Origin: Halomonas nitroreducens
GTDB taxonomy: Bacteria > Pseudomonadota > Gammaproteobacteria > Pseudomonadales > Halomonadaceae
Reading direction: 5' to 3'
NCBI RefSeq assembly: GCF_003966155.1
Contig: NZ_RXNS01000014.1
Location: forward strand, 1-64,000
Length of the DNA: 64,000 bases
This document shows, piece by piece, positions 34,157 to 43,500 of the stretch (position 1 is the stretch's first letter; each line of letters starts with the position of its first letter). Made by a program: the position numbers and the translations under genes. Under the pieces are notes generated by a model that did not search any database, was not told where the DNA came from, and saw nothing but the letters and a program-made list of their open reading frames with translations.

Positions 34157-35066
34157 TGTGATCTCTCGGTAGGTTGTTCATCCGGAACCTACCCGGACAA
34201 TTGGAGGTGCGACCCAAACCAACCTCCAGGAGGCCCGGATGAACACCCATAAGAATGCCCGTCTCACTCCTCATGGTCGAGCCCTGCTGGTTCATCGAGT
34301 GCGTCTCGCCCACGCCGCTGTCCTCATGCAACTCCGGATGAGCTCCGCGAGCAGGTTATCGAGCGCCGCCGGCAGCGTCAGACTTACCGCCAGATCGCCC
34401 ATCTGCTGAGCATCGGACTCAGCACCGTCGCGCGCCTCCTCGCGCGCGAGGGGCTGAACCGTCTCTCGGCCTTGGCGCCTGCCCGTCCCGCGAATCGCTA
34501 CGAACATGAGGCGCCGGGCGATCTCCTGCACCTGGACATCAAGAAGCTCGGTTGCTTCGAGCGCCCCGGGCATCGCGTCACCGGCGATCGACAACAGGCC
34601 ACCCGTGGGGCTGGCTGGGAGTATGTTCACATCGCCATCGACGATCACTCGCGGGTGGCTTACGGCACCCGCTATCCCGATGAAACCGGCTGGAGTGCGT
34701 GTTATGCCCTGCTCGAGGCCGTGCGGTACTACCGACGACTGGGCGTTCGCTTCACGCGTGTGCTGACCGACAACGGCGCCTGCTACCGATCCAAGGCGTT
34801 CCACCGTCTATGCCGGCGACTGAGGCTGAAGCACAAGCGCACCCAGCCTTACACGCCCCGAACCAATGGCAAGGCAGAACGGTTCATTCAAACCGCTCTG
34901 CGCGAGCGGGCCTATGCGTGGCGCTACGAGAGTTCGGAGGCACGAGGCAAGCATCTGCCCGTCTGGCTCCACCAATACAACTGGCATCGGCCCCATGCCA
35001 GCCTGAACTACCAACCTCCCATTAGCCGGCTGGGGCATTCCGTGAACAACCTGGTGGGTTTACACA
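34157..35066 (+). mobile_element. IS481-family insertion sequence with defective transposase
   Basis: A 910-bp element. Both ends carry a 24-bp imperfect inverted repeat beginning TGTG (34157-34180 and 35043-35066), whose inner ten bases AGGTTGTTCA match exactly. It is flanked by a 6-bp direct repeat GCTAGA (34151-34156 and 35067-35072), a clean target duplication, so the copy inserted as a unit and fairly recently. Insertion was between the cysteine synthase gene and the TPR gene and breaks no recognisable gene. The transposase is internally deleted, so the element is non-autonomous. Confidence 0.85.
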
Positions 35067-35071
35067 GCTAG
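34239..35071 (+). pseudogene. IS481 transposase with internal deletion and frame change
   Basis: The start (ATG 34239, ribosome site AGGAGG) gives MNTHKNARLTPHGRALLVHR, the normal IS481 N-terminus. About 45 residues, including most of the first helix-turn-helix, are then missing, and a different frame takes over near 34304 (SRPRRCPHATPDELREQVIERRR). From there the second helix-turn-helix and the whole DDE catalytic domain are intact: LLHLDIKKLG (first Asp), VLTDNGACYRSKAF (second Asp) and NGKAERFIQT (Glu). The TAG stop at 35069-35071 lies outside the right repeat, within the target duplication. The remaining 199-residue open frame from a TTG at 34472 is unlikely to transpose the element. Confidence 0.82.
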
Positions 35072-35167
35072 ACTCAGGGAGACACTGTGCGCTCGGCATC
35101 GCCTGGCGAGGGCTTGGCGGTGGCGGGGCACGTCTCCCTGGCAACCGTACTCCCGGAGGGACTCCCC

Positions 35168-36499
35168 ATGTCAGCCGACCGCCAAGGCAACCCGCTGTCG
35201 GGCGCGACTCCCGCGGCGGTCGCGGCCTTCGACGAGGCCGTCACGGCCTTCAACCTGTACCGGGGCGACCCCGTCGCCCGGGTGGATCAGGCCATCGCCG
35301 AGGCGCCCGCCTTCGCAATGGCGCATCTCCTCAAGGCCTGGCTGTTCGCAGTGGCCACCGAGCCCGAGGCCGCGGCACAGGCCCGCGCCATCGCCGCGTC
35401 GGCCCGACGGCTGGCGCTCAACGAACGGGAGGCATCGCTGCTGGCCGCCCTGGAGCGCCTGCTGCAGGGCAACTGGACCGCCGCGGCGCTGGCCCTGGAT
35501 CACCACAACGTCGCCTTCCCGAGGGATCTGGTGGCGCTGCAGTGCGGCCACCTGCTGGACTTCTATCGGGCCAATGCCCGCGACCTGCGTGATCGCATCG
35601 CCCGGGTCCTGCCGCGCTGGTCGGCCGAGCTGCCGGGCTACTCGATCCTGCTCGGCATGCATGCCTTCGGCCTGGAGGAGACCGGCGACTACGCCCGCGC
35701 CGAGGCGCAGGGGCGTCGGGCCGTCGAGCTCGAGCCCCGCGACTGCTGGGCGCACCATGCGGTCGCCCATGTCATGGAGATGCAGGGCCGCGCCGAGGAC
35801 GGCATCGGCTGGATGACCACCCGGGAGCCCTACTGGTCAGGCGATGACAACTTCTTCCGGGTCCACAATTGGTGGCATCACGCCCTCTACTACCTCGACC
35901 TGGGCCGGGTCGACGAGGCGCTGGCGCTCTACGACGGCCCGGTGCGCCAGGACCGCAGCGGGGTGGCTCTCGACATGATCGATGCCTCCGCACTGCTGTG
36001 GCGGCTGACGCTGCTGGGGTGTGACCTCGCGGGGCACTGGCAGGAGCTGGCCGATACCTGGGATCGCCATGCCGATGGCCGACTCTACCCCTTCAACGAC
36101 TGGCATGCGGTGATGGCCTATCTCGGCGCCGGGCGCGAGCAGGACGTGGCACGGATCCTGGCCGCCTTCCGCTCGCCCGAGGAGCCGTCCGCCGAGGTGG
36201 CCCGCTGGACCCGAGACATCGGCCTGCCGCTGGTCCAGGGCTTCGTGGCCTACTGGCACGGGGACTACCGGTTGGCGGCGCAGCAGCTCCATGCGGCGCG
36301 CTTCATCGCCAATCGCTTCGGCGGCAGCCACGCCCAGCGCGACGTGATCGACTGGACGCTGACCGAGGCCGCCCTGCGTGGCGGCCTGCATGACCTGGCC
36401 GCGGCGCTGGCCCACGAGCGCCTGGCCCTGAAGCCCCACAGCTGGGTCAATCGCGATTTCCTGGCCCGGGCCACCCGAGGGGCAACGGCCCGGGGCTGA
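35168..36499 (+). CDS. tetratricopeptide-repeat protein of the TTC38 type
   Basis: 443 residues from the ATG at 35168 (GGAGGG upstream). Helical-hairpin repeats run through the whole length. The signature stretch DNFFRVHNWWHHALYYLDLGRVDEALALYD and the earlier HAFGLEETGDYARAEAQGRRAVELEPRDCWAHHAVAHVMEMQGR match the TTC38-like family, whose biochemical role is unknown. Conserved His/Trp clusters hint at more than a scaffold. It has a strong terminator and stands next to the IS481 copy. Confidence 0.85.
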   Translation: MSADRQGNPLSGATPAAVAAFDEAVTAFNLYRGDPVARVDQAIAEAPAFAMAHLLKAWLFAVATEPEAAAQARAIAASARRLALNEREASLLAALERLLQGNWTAAALALDHHNVAFPRDLVALQCGHLLDFYRANARDLRDRIARVLPRWSAELPGYSILLGMHAFGLEETGDYARAEAQGRRAVELEPRDCWAHHAVAHVMEMQGRAEDGIGWMTTREPYWSGDDNFFRVHNWWHHALYYLDLGRVDEALALYDGPVRQDRSGVALDMIDASALLWRLTLLGCDLAGHWQELADTWDRHADGRLYPFNDWHAVMAYLGAGREQDVARILAAFRSPEEPSAEVARWTRDIGLPLVQGFVAYWHGDYRLAAQQLHAARFIANRFGGSHAQRDVIDWTLTEAALRGGLHDLAAALAHERLALKPHSWVNRDFLARATRGATARG

Positions 36500-36533
36500 G
36501 CCGGCAGGGCGGCACGTCCCGATGGCCGAAGAC

Positions 36534-36560
36534 GCCCGTCGACGGACGGGCCGTTTTTTT
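36534..36560 (+). terminator. rho-independent terminator after the TTC38-like gene
   Basis: GCCCGTC (36534-36540), a GACG loop, GACGGGC (36545-36551), then CCG and seven T (36554-36560). A textbook intrinsic terminator, 35 bp past the stop codon. Confidence 0.88.
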
Positions 36561-36685
36561 GCATTCCACGCAAGTCTTGGATGTACTGTCACCCAGCGCT
36601 GCATGGAGCGTCGCCGTACGCGACGTCCCACCCGAGACGACCGCGGAGGACACGATTCCATGGGCTTCCACCCCGGCCACGGCGC

Positions 36686-37672
36686 ATGATCCCGACACAT
36701 GACGGCGCCGACCTCGCCGGCCGGCGAGAGTTCGAGGCCTCCCTGATCACGGCGATCCACGAGGCCTCCCCCGATGGCATCCTGGTCGTGGATGACCAGA
36801 GCCGGATCGTTTCGCACAACCAGCGGCTGTTCGAAGTGTTCGACATCGATCCCGCCGCCATCACCGGGACCGACGACGACGGGGATCTCGCCGGTCTCCC
36901 CGAGCGGCGCCTGATGGCGCTGGCCCTCCAGCGCATCCTGGAGCCGGCCGAGTTCCTGAGTCGGGTCGAGGAGCTCTATGCGGATCCGGCGCTCGAGGAT
37001 CACTGCGAGATCGAGCTCGTCGATGGCCGTACCCTGGAGCGCCATTCGAAGGCCTTGCGGGGTCCGCACGGCCGCCATCTCGGACGAGTATGGTTCTTTC
37101 GTGACATCACCGAACGCAAGGAGGTGGAGCACCGGCTGGAGGCCTTGTCGCGTCGCGATCCCCTCACCGGCGTGGCGAACCTGCGCTACTTCTTCGAGCG
37201 GGCGGCCGACGAGTACGCCCGGGTGCGGCGCTCCGGCGGGGATTGCTCGCTGCTCATGCTGGATCTCGATCACTTCAAGCGCATCAATGACCACTGGGGG
37301 CATGCCACCGGCGACGAGGTGCTCAAGGCCTTCTGCGACACCGTCCGTGATTCCCTGCGCGAGGTGGACCTGCTGGGACGCCTGGGGGGCGAGGAGTTCG
37401 CGGTGCTGCTGCCCGATACCGACAGGGAGGGAGCTGCCAGGGTGGCCGAGCGCCTGCGACGGCGCGTCGAGCAGCACCCGGTGCCACAGGACAGCCAGGT
37501 CATCCCCTACACGGTGAGTTGCGGGGTGGCCACCCTGAGACCCGACGATGACTCCGCGGAGGCCGTCCTCCGCCGCGCCGACGACGCCCTGTACCGAGCC
37601 AAGGCGGCGGGGCGCAACCACTCGGTCGGGGAGCCGCCGCGCGAGGCGATCTTGTCAGCCGGTGGCGGGTGA
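36686..37672 (+). CDS. PAS-GGDEF diguanylate cyclase
   Basis: 328 residues, soluble. A PAS domain (about residues 20-150: DGILVVDDQSRIVSHNQRLFEVF, ending VWFFRDITERK) precedes a GGDEF domain with RRDPLTGVANLRYF and an intact GGEEF signature (residues 234-238). The I-site position reads REVDLLG, so Arg-x-x-Asp is present and product inhibition is likely. The final RADDALYRAKAAGRN motif is complete. The signal sensed by PAS is unknown. ATG at 36686 chosen since the domain starts soon after; the frame opens at 36581. Its 3' end overlaps the 3' end of mltF by 18 bp. Confidence 0.92.
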   Translation: MIPTHDGADLAGRREFEASLITAIHEASPDGILVVDDQSRIVSHNQRLFEVFDIDPAAITGTDDDGDLAGLPERRLMALALQRILEPAEFLSRVEELYADPALEDHCEIELVDGRTLERHSKALRGPHGRHLGRVWFFRDITERKEVEHRLEALSRRDPLTGVANLRYFFERAADEYARVRRSGGDCSLLMLDLDHFKRINDHWGHATGDEVLKAFCDTVRDSLREVDLLGRLGGEEFAVLLPDTDREGAARVAERLRRRVEQHPVPQDSQVIPYTVSCGVATLRPDDDSAEAVLRRADDALYRAKAAGRNHSVGEPPREAILSAGGG

Positions 37673-39085
37673 ACCTGCCAGGGGGGCGCTCTGCTCCGGC
37701 GCGGTGCCGTCTGCCCGGGAGCGCTCGCCCAGGGCGGCGGCGATCACGTCGAGGTAGTTGCGGATCCGTTCCACATAGTGCACCGGCTCGTAGCCCCGGG
37801 CATAGCCATAGCGCGTGCGCGGGTAGTAGCGGCGGTCGGCCTTGAGTGGCAGCACCTCCTTCATGTCGGCCCAGGAATCGGGGTTCTTGCCGAGTTCCCG
37901 GGCCAGTTCCCGGGCATCCAGCAGGTGGCCGCGGCCGAGGTTGTAGCTGGCCAGCGCCAGGTAGGTGCGATCCGGCTCGGGGATGCTCTCGGGCAGGCGG
38001 CGGTGGCGGTCGGCGAGGTAGCGGGCGCCGCCATCGATGGCCGCCGCCGGGTCCAGCCGGTTGGCCACCCCGAGGGAGGCGGCGGTGTTGCGGGTCAGCA
38101 TCATGATGCCGCGCACCCCGGTGGGCGAGACCGCCTCGGGATCCCAGTGGGATTCCTGGTAGGCCAGGGCGGCCAGCAGGTCCGCGGGCATGCCGGTCTT
38201 GGCCTCGGCCGCGAGAAAGAGGTCGAGAAAGCGCGGCAGCCGCTCGTCGATGCGCCGGTTGAGGGCCCGCAGGTCGACGAAGTCGAACTCGCCGATATGG
38301 CTGTAGTAGCGCTGGCGAATGGCCGCCAGGGCCGTCTTGCCCGCCGCGCTTGCCATCCATTGCCGGGCCTGGGCGGCGAGTGGTGCCTGGTCGTCGGGCA
38401 GGTACCAGCCCAGAGGTTCCCCGGCGGTCAGGTTGAGCGCCACTTCCAGGTGCGGGAAGTGGCGGCGTGTCATGCGCACGATGTTGGAATCGGCCACGGT
38501 ACATTCGACCTCCTGCTCGGCCACCGCCGCCAGCAGGGTCTCGGTATTGCGCGGGTCTTCCCGGAAGCGAAAGCCGGTGTGGGCATTGACCAGGCTTTGC
38601 AGCCGTTCCGAGTAGCTGGAGGCGGCGGTGACACGCACTTCGACCCCGGCCAGCTCGCTCACCCGGCGGGGCAGGGGACGGTCATCCCGGTGGCAGACCA
38701 GCTGCTCGACGATCTCGGTATGCGCGGGACCTCGGGCGAAGCGCGCATCGCGGGACGGCAGGTGGGTCAGACCGGCGGCGGCCAGGTGGACCGCGCCGTC
38801 TTCCAGGGCCGCGAGCACCTCGGCGGTGGTCTCGAACAGCTCCCATTCGACCTGCCAGGCATTGGCCGCGGCGAAGCGCCGGACCAGGTCATGCTCGGGG
38901 CCGACCGCCCGCTGGTGGCGATCCAGGTAGTAGATGGTGGCGGCGTTGCGGGTGGCCACCCGCAGCGTCCCGCTTTCGCTCGGCGGCGCAAGGCGCGGTG
39001 TCGCCTCATGGATCATCACCAGCAGCAGGGCCACGCTCAGCAGCCCCACCAGGGTCAGGGAGAGAAGGCGTCGTGGCGGTCTCAA
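37655..39085 (-). CDS. mltF: membrane-bound lytic murein transglycosylase F
   Basis: 476 residues with a short N-terminal anchor (about 8-25). An ABC-substrate-binding-like regulatory domain covers residues 40-265 (TLRVATRNAATIYYL, ECTVADSNIV), followed by an SLT catalytic domain with the catalytic Glu in LAALAYQESHWDPEAVSPTG and the family's GIMMLTRNTAASLGV and ARYLADRH segments. MltF cleaves peptidoglycan glycan strands in the periplasm with anhydro-sugar formation. Normal length. Divergent from the luxP-like gene. Confidence 0.93.
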   Translation of the reverse strand: MRPPRRLLSLTLVGLLSVALLLVMIHEATPRLAPPSESGTLRVATRNAATIYYLDRHQRAVGPEHDLVRRFAAANAWQVEWELFETTAEVLAALEDGAVHLAAAGLTHLPSRDARFARGPAHTEIVEQLVCHRDDRPLPRRVSELAGVEVRVTAASSYSERLQSLVNAHTGFRFREDPRNTETLLAAVAEQEVECTVADSNIVRMTRRHFPHLEVALNLTAGEPLGWYLPDDQAPLAAQARQWMASAAGKTALAAIRQRYYSHIGEFDFVDLRALNRRIDERLPRFLDLFLAAEAKTGMPADLLAALAYQESHWDPEAVSPTGVRGIMMLTRNTAASLGVANRLDPAAAIDGGARYLADRHRRLPESIPEPDRTYLALASYNLGRGHLLDARELARELGKNPDSWADMKEVLPLKADRRYYPRTRYGYARGYEPVHYVERIRNYLDVIAAALGERSRADGTAPEQSAPLAGSPATG

Positions 39086-39422
39086 GGGCCCTCGGCGTCG
39101 GGAAGTTCGCCTGCCACCCTAACAGGCCCGAGCGTTGGCGTGGCGTGAGCCGGGGAGGTGGCAGCCTCCCTGGGACGGAAAGCGCGATGACCGTGGCGGG
39201 ATACTTTGTACGATATCGCTTGGCTTGATGTAAGCCGATAGCACCAGGTGGTCTCCCCCTTTGCGTTTTTCATCAGCGTTAACTTAACTATAAGGAATGG
39301 TAACGTTGACTCACCCGGGGTGGGGAGTCGGCCTGGTAGCGTATGGGGACGGTCGTCAGGGAGGCGGGTGGTCGGGCATCGGTCTCCTGACGGCGCTTCC
39401 GGCGCATGAGGAGAGCGATACG
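39086..39422. promoter_or_regulatory. 337-bp divergent promoter region between mltF and the luxP-like operon
   Basis: No gene seen. The region turns AT-rich at 39255-39300 in an otherwise GC-rich window. A TATAAG hexamer at 39289-39294 is the best plus-strand -10; upstream lies GTTAAC (39279-39284) next to TTAAC, a small direct/palindromic cluster that could be a regulator site. GGCTT (39222-39226) and AAGCC (39232-39236) form a short hairpin. No strong -35 at 17-bp spacing was found. Confidence 0.4.
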
Positions 39423-40568
39423 ATGCAGGATCGCTGGTCGAGACTCACCGCTCCGCTCGCCTGGCTCATGGGCCTGGCCCTGGTCGCCGGCCTCGGCGTG
39501 GCGATGCCGGCCCGGGCGGAGAACGAGTACATTCGTGTCGAGGAGCATGTGGCTCGACACCCCGAGCAGCGCGCCCTGATGGCGCAGTTCGCCGAGCAGG
39601 TGCGTGCACCGGCCGTGCCGCTGGCGACACCGCCCGAGACGCCCGTACGGATCGCCGTCGTCTATCCGGGGCTGCAGACCTCGGACTACTGGCGGCGCAG
39701 CCTGGTGTCCTTCGAGTCACGGCTGGCCCGCCTGGACATTCCCTACGAGCTGAAGGCCTTCTTCTCGCGTCCCTCGGTGGACGTCGACCTCCAGGCGAAG
39801 CAGCTCGCCGAGGCCCTGGCCTGGGAGCCGGACTACCTGGTCTTCACCCTGGATGCCCTGCCGCACAAGCGCATCATCGAGCGCCTGCTGGCCCGGGGAG
39901 AGCCCCGCCTGATCCTGCAGAACATCACCACGCCCCTGGCCGAGTGGCAGGGCCACCTGCCGTTCCTGCACGTCGGCTTCGACCATGCCCAGGGCACCCG
40001 GCTGATCGCCGACTGGATGCTCGAGCGTGCCGACCAGCGTGGCAAGTACCTGATGCTCTACTTCACCCCGGGCTATGTGAGCCGCATGCGCGGCGGCACC
40101 TTCGCCGCCATGGCCGCCGACTATCCCGAGGTCGAGCAGGTGGCGGCCTTCTACACCGATGGTGACAGCGACCAGGCCTATCGCGCCACCCGCCGGACCC
40201 TCGAGGCCCATCCCGACCTGGCGATGATCTTCGCCAGTGCCACGGATGTCGCCCTCGGCGCCCTGCGCGCCCTGCGCGAGGCCGGGCGGGAAGAGACGGT
40301 CCTGCTCAACGGCTGGGGCGGCGGGGCGGCCGAGCTGGAGGCCCTCGCGGCCGGGGGGCTGGATGTCACCGCCATGCGCCTTAATGATGACAACGGCATC
40401 GCCATGGCCGAAGCGCTCAAGCTGGACCTGTCGGGCCAGGCCCGACAGGTGCCCGACATCTTCGCCGGGGACATCGCCCTGATCACCCGGGACATGTCGC
40501 CAGGCGCGATCGAGCGGCTCGAGCGCCGCGCCTTCCGGCTCAGCGAGCCGTCGTCGGAGTCGCCGTGA
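39423..40568 (+). CDS. luxP: LuxP-type periplasmic autoinducer-2 binding protein
   Basis: 381 residues; signal peptide to about 32 (PARAEN). The two-lobed periplasmic-binding fold is very close to Vibrio LuxP: VVYPGLQTSDYW, LILQNITTPL, HVGFDHAQGTR, ATDVALGALRAL, LNGWGGGAAELEA and MRLNDDNGIAMAEA. The nine residues that contact AI-2 in V. harveyi LuxP all have matches at nearly the same spacing: Gln85, Ser87, Trp90, Asn167, Arg223, Thr274, Asp275, Trp298, Arg319. It should bind borated AI-2 in the periplasm and report to the membrane sensor encoded next, whose ATG overlaps this stop codon. Confidence 0.92.
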   Translation: MQDRWSRLTAPLAWLMGLALVAGLGVAMPARAENEYIRVEEHVARHPEQRALMAQFAEQVRAPAVPLATPPETPVRIAVVYPGLQTSDYWRRSLVSFESRLARLDIPYELKAFFSRPSVDVDLQAKQLAEALAWEPDYLVFTLDALPHKRIIERLLARGEPRLILQNITTPLAEWQGHLPFLHVGFDHAQGTRLIADWMLERADQRGKYLMLYFTPGYVSRMRGGTFAAMAADYPEVEQVAAFYTDGDSDQAYRATRRTLEAHPDLAMIFASATDVALGALRALREAGREETVLLNGWGGGAAELEALAAGGLDVTAMRLNDDNGIAMAEALKLDLSGQARQVPDIFAGDIALITRDMSPGAIERLERRAFRLSEPSSESP

Positions 40569-43500
40569 TGCGGGTCTGGCGCTTTTCGCGGATGGTGCTG
40601 GTGCTGCAGCTGGCGCTGTTGACGACGGTCGCCGTCATCCTGCTGACCACCGCCTATATGGGGGCCCAGCAGGCCCTGGAGCAGGGCTCCCGACAGGCCC
40701 ATGCGCGGGACCAGCGCGTGCTCGACAGCCTGATCGAGTCCGAACTGCGCAACATCCGGCGCTACAGCCTGGGCCTCGTCGAGCGGGACAGTCTGAGCCG
40801 GGCCCTGAGCGATGGCGATGCCTCGGCGGTGACCGCGGTCCTCGATAGCCTGCGGGACGACAACGAAGCCCAGCGTATCGATGCGCTGGTGGTCGAGACC
40901 GACGACGAGGCCTTCGTCTCGACCAGTGTCAGCCTGCTGGGCACGCCCTTGCCGCTGGTGGCACTGAGTCGACAGCCGGCCCCGCTGTCGACCTGGAGCA
41001 CGGTGAATGCCCGGGTGGAGGGGCGGCACTACAGCCTGCTGCGCCTGACCCGGCCGATCCTCGAGTCGTCGCTGGGCCGAGTGGTCGGCAGGCTGCATGT
41101 CTTCGTGCAGATCAACGACAACTTCTGGATCACCAATGCCCTGCAGACGCTGTTCGGGGCGCGGGCCACCGTGCTCGGCCACGACGGCGCGGTGCTCGAC
41201 GCCCTGGCGCAGAAACCGGGCCAGCTCGACGCCCTCGAGGTCATGGACAGCGTCGACGACTCGGTCGTGACCACCCCCCAGGGGGTGGTACGCGAGCATG
41301 TGCTGCAGGTTGGCAACAGTGATCGCTATCGGGTGCGGTCGTTGCTGCCCGACGACAGCTTCGCAGCGCTGCGCGATACCTACATGTCCAGCATCCTCTA
41401 CGCTACCCTGCTGGTGCTTGGCCTGGGAGTCGCCCTGATGCTGGTGCTGCGCCGGCTGAGCAGTCGGGCGCTGGACAACCTGGTGAGCTATGCCGAGCGG
41501 GTGCCCCAGAGCGGGGTGCCGACGCCCTTCCCGGGAGGACGGTTCCTGGAATTCAACCGGGTCGGCAAGGCCTTCGAGGCCATGCTCACGCGCATCCGCG
41601 AACACGACAAGTACCTGTCCGGCATCCTCGAGCACTCTCCCGACCTGGTCTTCGTCAAGGACCTGGAGAATCGCTACCGGCTGGTCAACGAGCGCTACGC
41701 CTGGGCGGTCCACTCGACGCCGGAGGCGATGCTCCAGAGCCGGGCGGACGACGCCCTGGACGAAGAGGTGGTGGTCCTGGCCACGGAGTCCGACCAGCAG
41801 TTGCTGCATGAGCTGAAGCCGGTCAAGTACAAGACGGAACTCGCGACACCGGACGGCATCCATCGCTACCTGGTCACCAAGTTCCCCATTTATGACGACC
41901 AGGGGCGGCCCTATCTGGTCGGCGGGATCGCCACCGACATCACCGGTATCACCCAGGCCCGGGAGCAGCTGCAGCTCGCCCACCAGGTGTTCGCCGAGAC
42001 CAGCGAGGCGATCATCGTGCTCGACGACAACCATCGCACGCTCCTCGCCAACCGGGCCTTCGGGGAGATGAGCGGGCACGACGAGTCGCGAGCCACCGCC
42101 GCCATCCGCGATTTCCTGATGAGACACCCCGAGGTGACCTACCACCTGTCGCGGGGGCATCGCTGGCAGGGCCAGTGTGACCTGCAGCAGAATGGCGGCG
42201 GCAGCCTGCCGGTGCTGGTCTCGGTCACCAGCCTGCCGCCCACCGAGGGCGAACGGCACCACGTGCTGCTGTTCAGCGACATCACCTCGCTGAAGGTCGC
42301 CGAGCAGCGTCTGGAACGGCTGGCCTGGTACGACCCCCTGACGGGCCTGGCCAATCGCAGCCTCTTCACCCTCAAGCTGGACGAGGCACTGCAGGGCGAA
42401 GCCTCGAAAGAGACCGGCGTGATCTTCATTGATATCGACCACTTCAAGGACATCAACGACACCCACGGCCACTCCCTGGGCGACGAACTGCTCTGCCAGG
42501 TGGCGGATCGCCTGCGTCACTGTGTCCAGTCACGGGATACCGTGGCCCGTTTCGGGGGCGACGAGTTCACCATCCTGCTGCGGGGGATCACCCAGGAGGG
42601 GCAGGCCATGGCCATCGCCCGGCGCATCCTGCGCGCCCTGAGCGAGCCCTATGATCTGGGCATCGCCTCCTGCTTCAGCACCGCGAGCCTGGGGATCACC
42701 CTGGCGTCGCGGCATGGCTGTTCCGTCGAGGCGCTGGTCCGCAACGCCGACCAGGCGATGTACGAGGCCAAGTCGCTGGGTCGCCAGAAGGTGGTCCTCT
42801 TCGACCCGTCCATCGACGAGCGCCACCAGCTACGTCTGCGCTACGAGGCGGGGCTGCGCAAGGCCATCGACAACGGCGAACTCTACGTGCACTTCCAGCC
42901 TCGCTTCGACATTGCCGGCCAGCGCGTGGTCGGTGCCGAGGCGCTGGTGCGCTGGCAGAGCGAGGAATACGGTCCGGTGCCGCCGAGCACCTTTATCCCC
43001 ATCGCCGAGAACTCCCGGTTGATCGTCGATATCGGCCACCTGGTGCTCAAGGAGGCCTGCCGCCAGGCCGCTCGGTGGGCAGAGGCGGGCTACCCGGTGC
43101 CGGTCTCGGTCAACCTTTCGCCGCGTCAGCTCCATGAGGGTGAGCTGATCCGCGATATCCAGGGCGCGATCCAGCAGGCCGATCTGCCCCCCCAGCTGCT
43201 GGAGCTCGAGATCACCGAGACCCATCTGATGGACAACGTCGATCAGGTGCTGCCGGTGCTCCACCAGATCCGCGCCATGGGACTGGGGCTGGCGATCGAC
43301 GACTTCGGCACCGGCTATTCGTCCCTGACCTACCTCAAGCGGCTGCCGATCGAGATCCTCAAGATCGATCGCAGTTTCATCACCGACGTCCCCGGCGACG
43401 TCGATGACGAGGTCCTGGTCAGTGCGATCATCAGCATGTCGCACAGCCTGAACTTCCGGGTCGTCGCCGAGGGCGTGGAGACCGAGGCACAGCGCGCCTT

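Noticed and set aside
39423..40568. Ribose- or LsrB-type sugar-binding protein as the identity of the luxP gene
   Set aside because: The sequence matches LuxP all along its length, including the Gln-x-Ser-x-x-Trp, ILQN, R, TD, W and R ligand positions; LsrB has different ligands and fold details.
40178..42520. 780-codon minus-strand frame under luxP and the LuxQ-like gene
   Set aside because: Shadow of the real plus-strand genes; low-complexity Gln/His/Arg-rich translation, no ribosome site.
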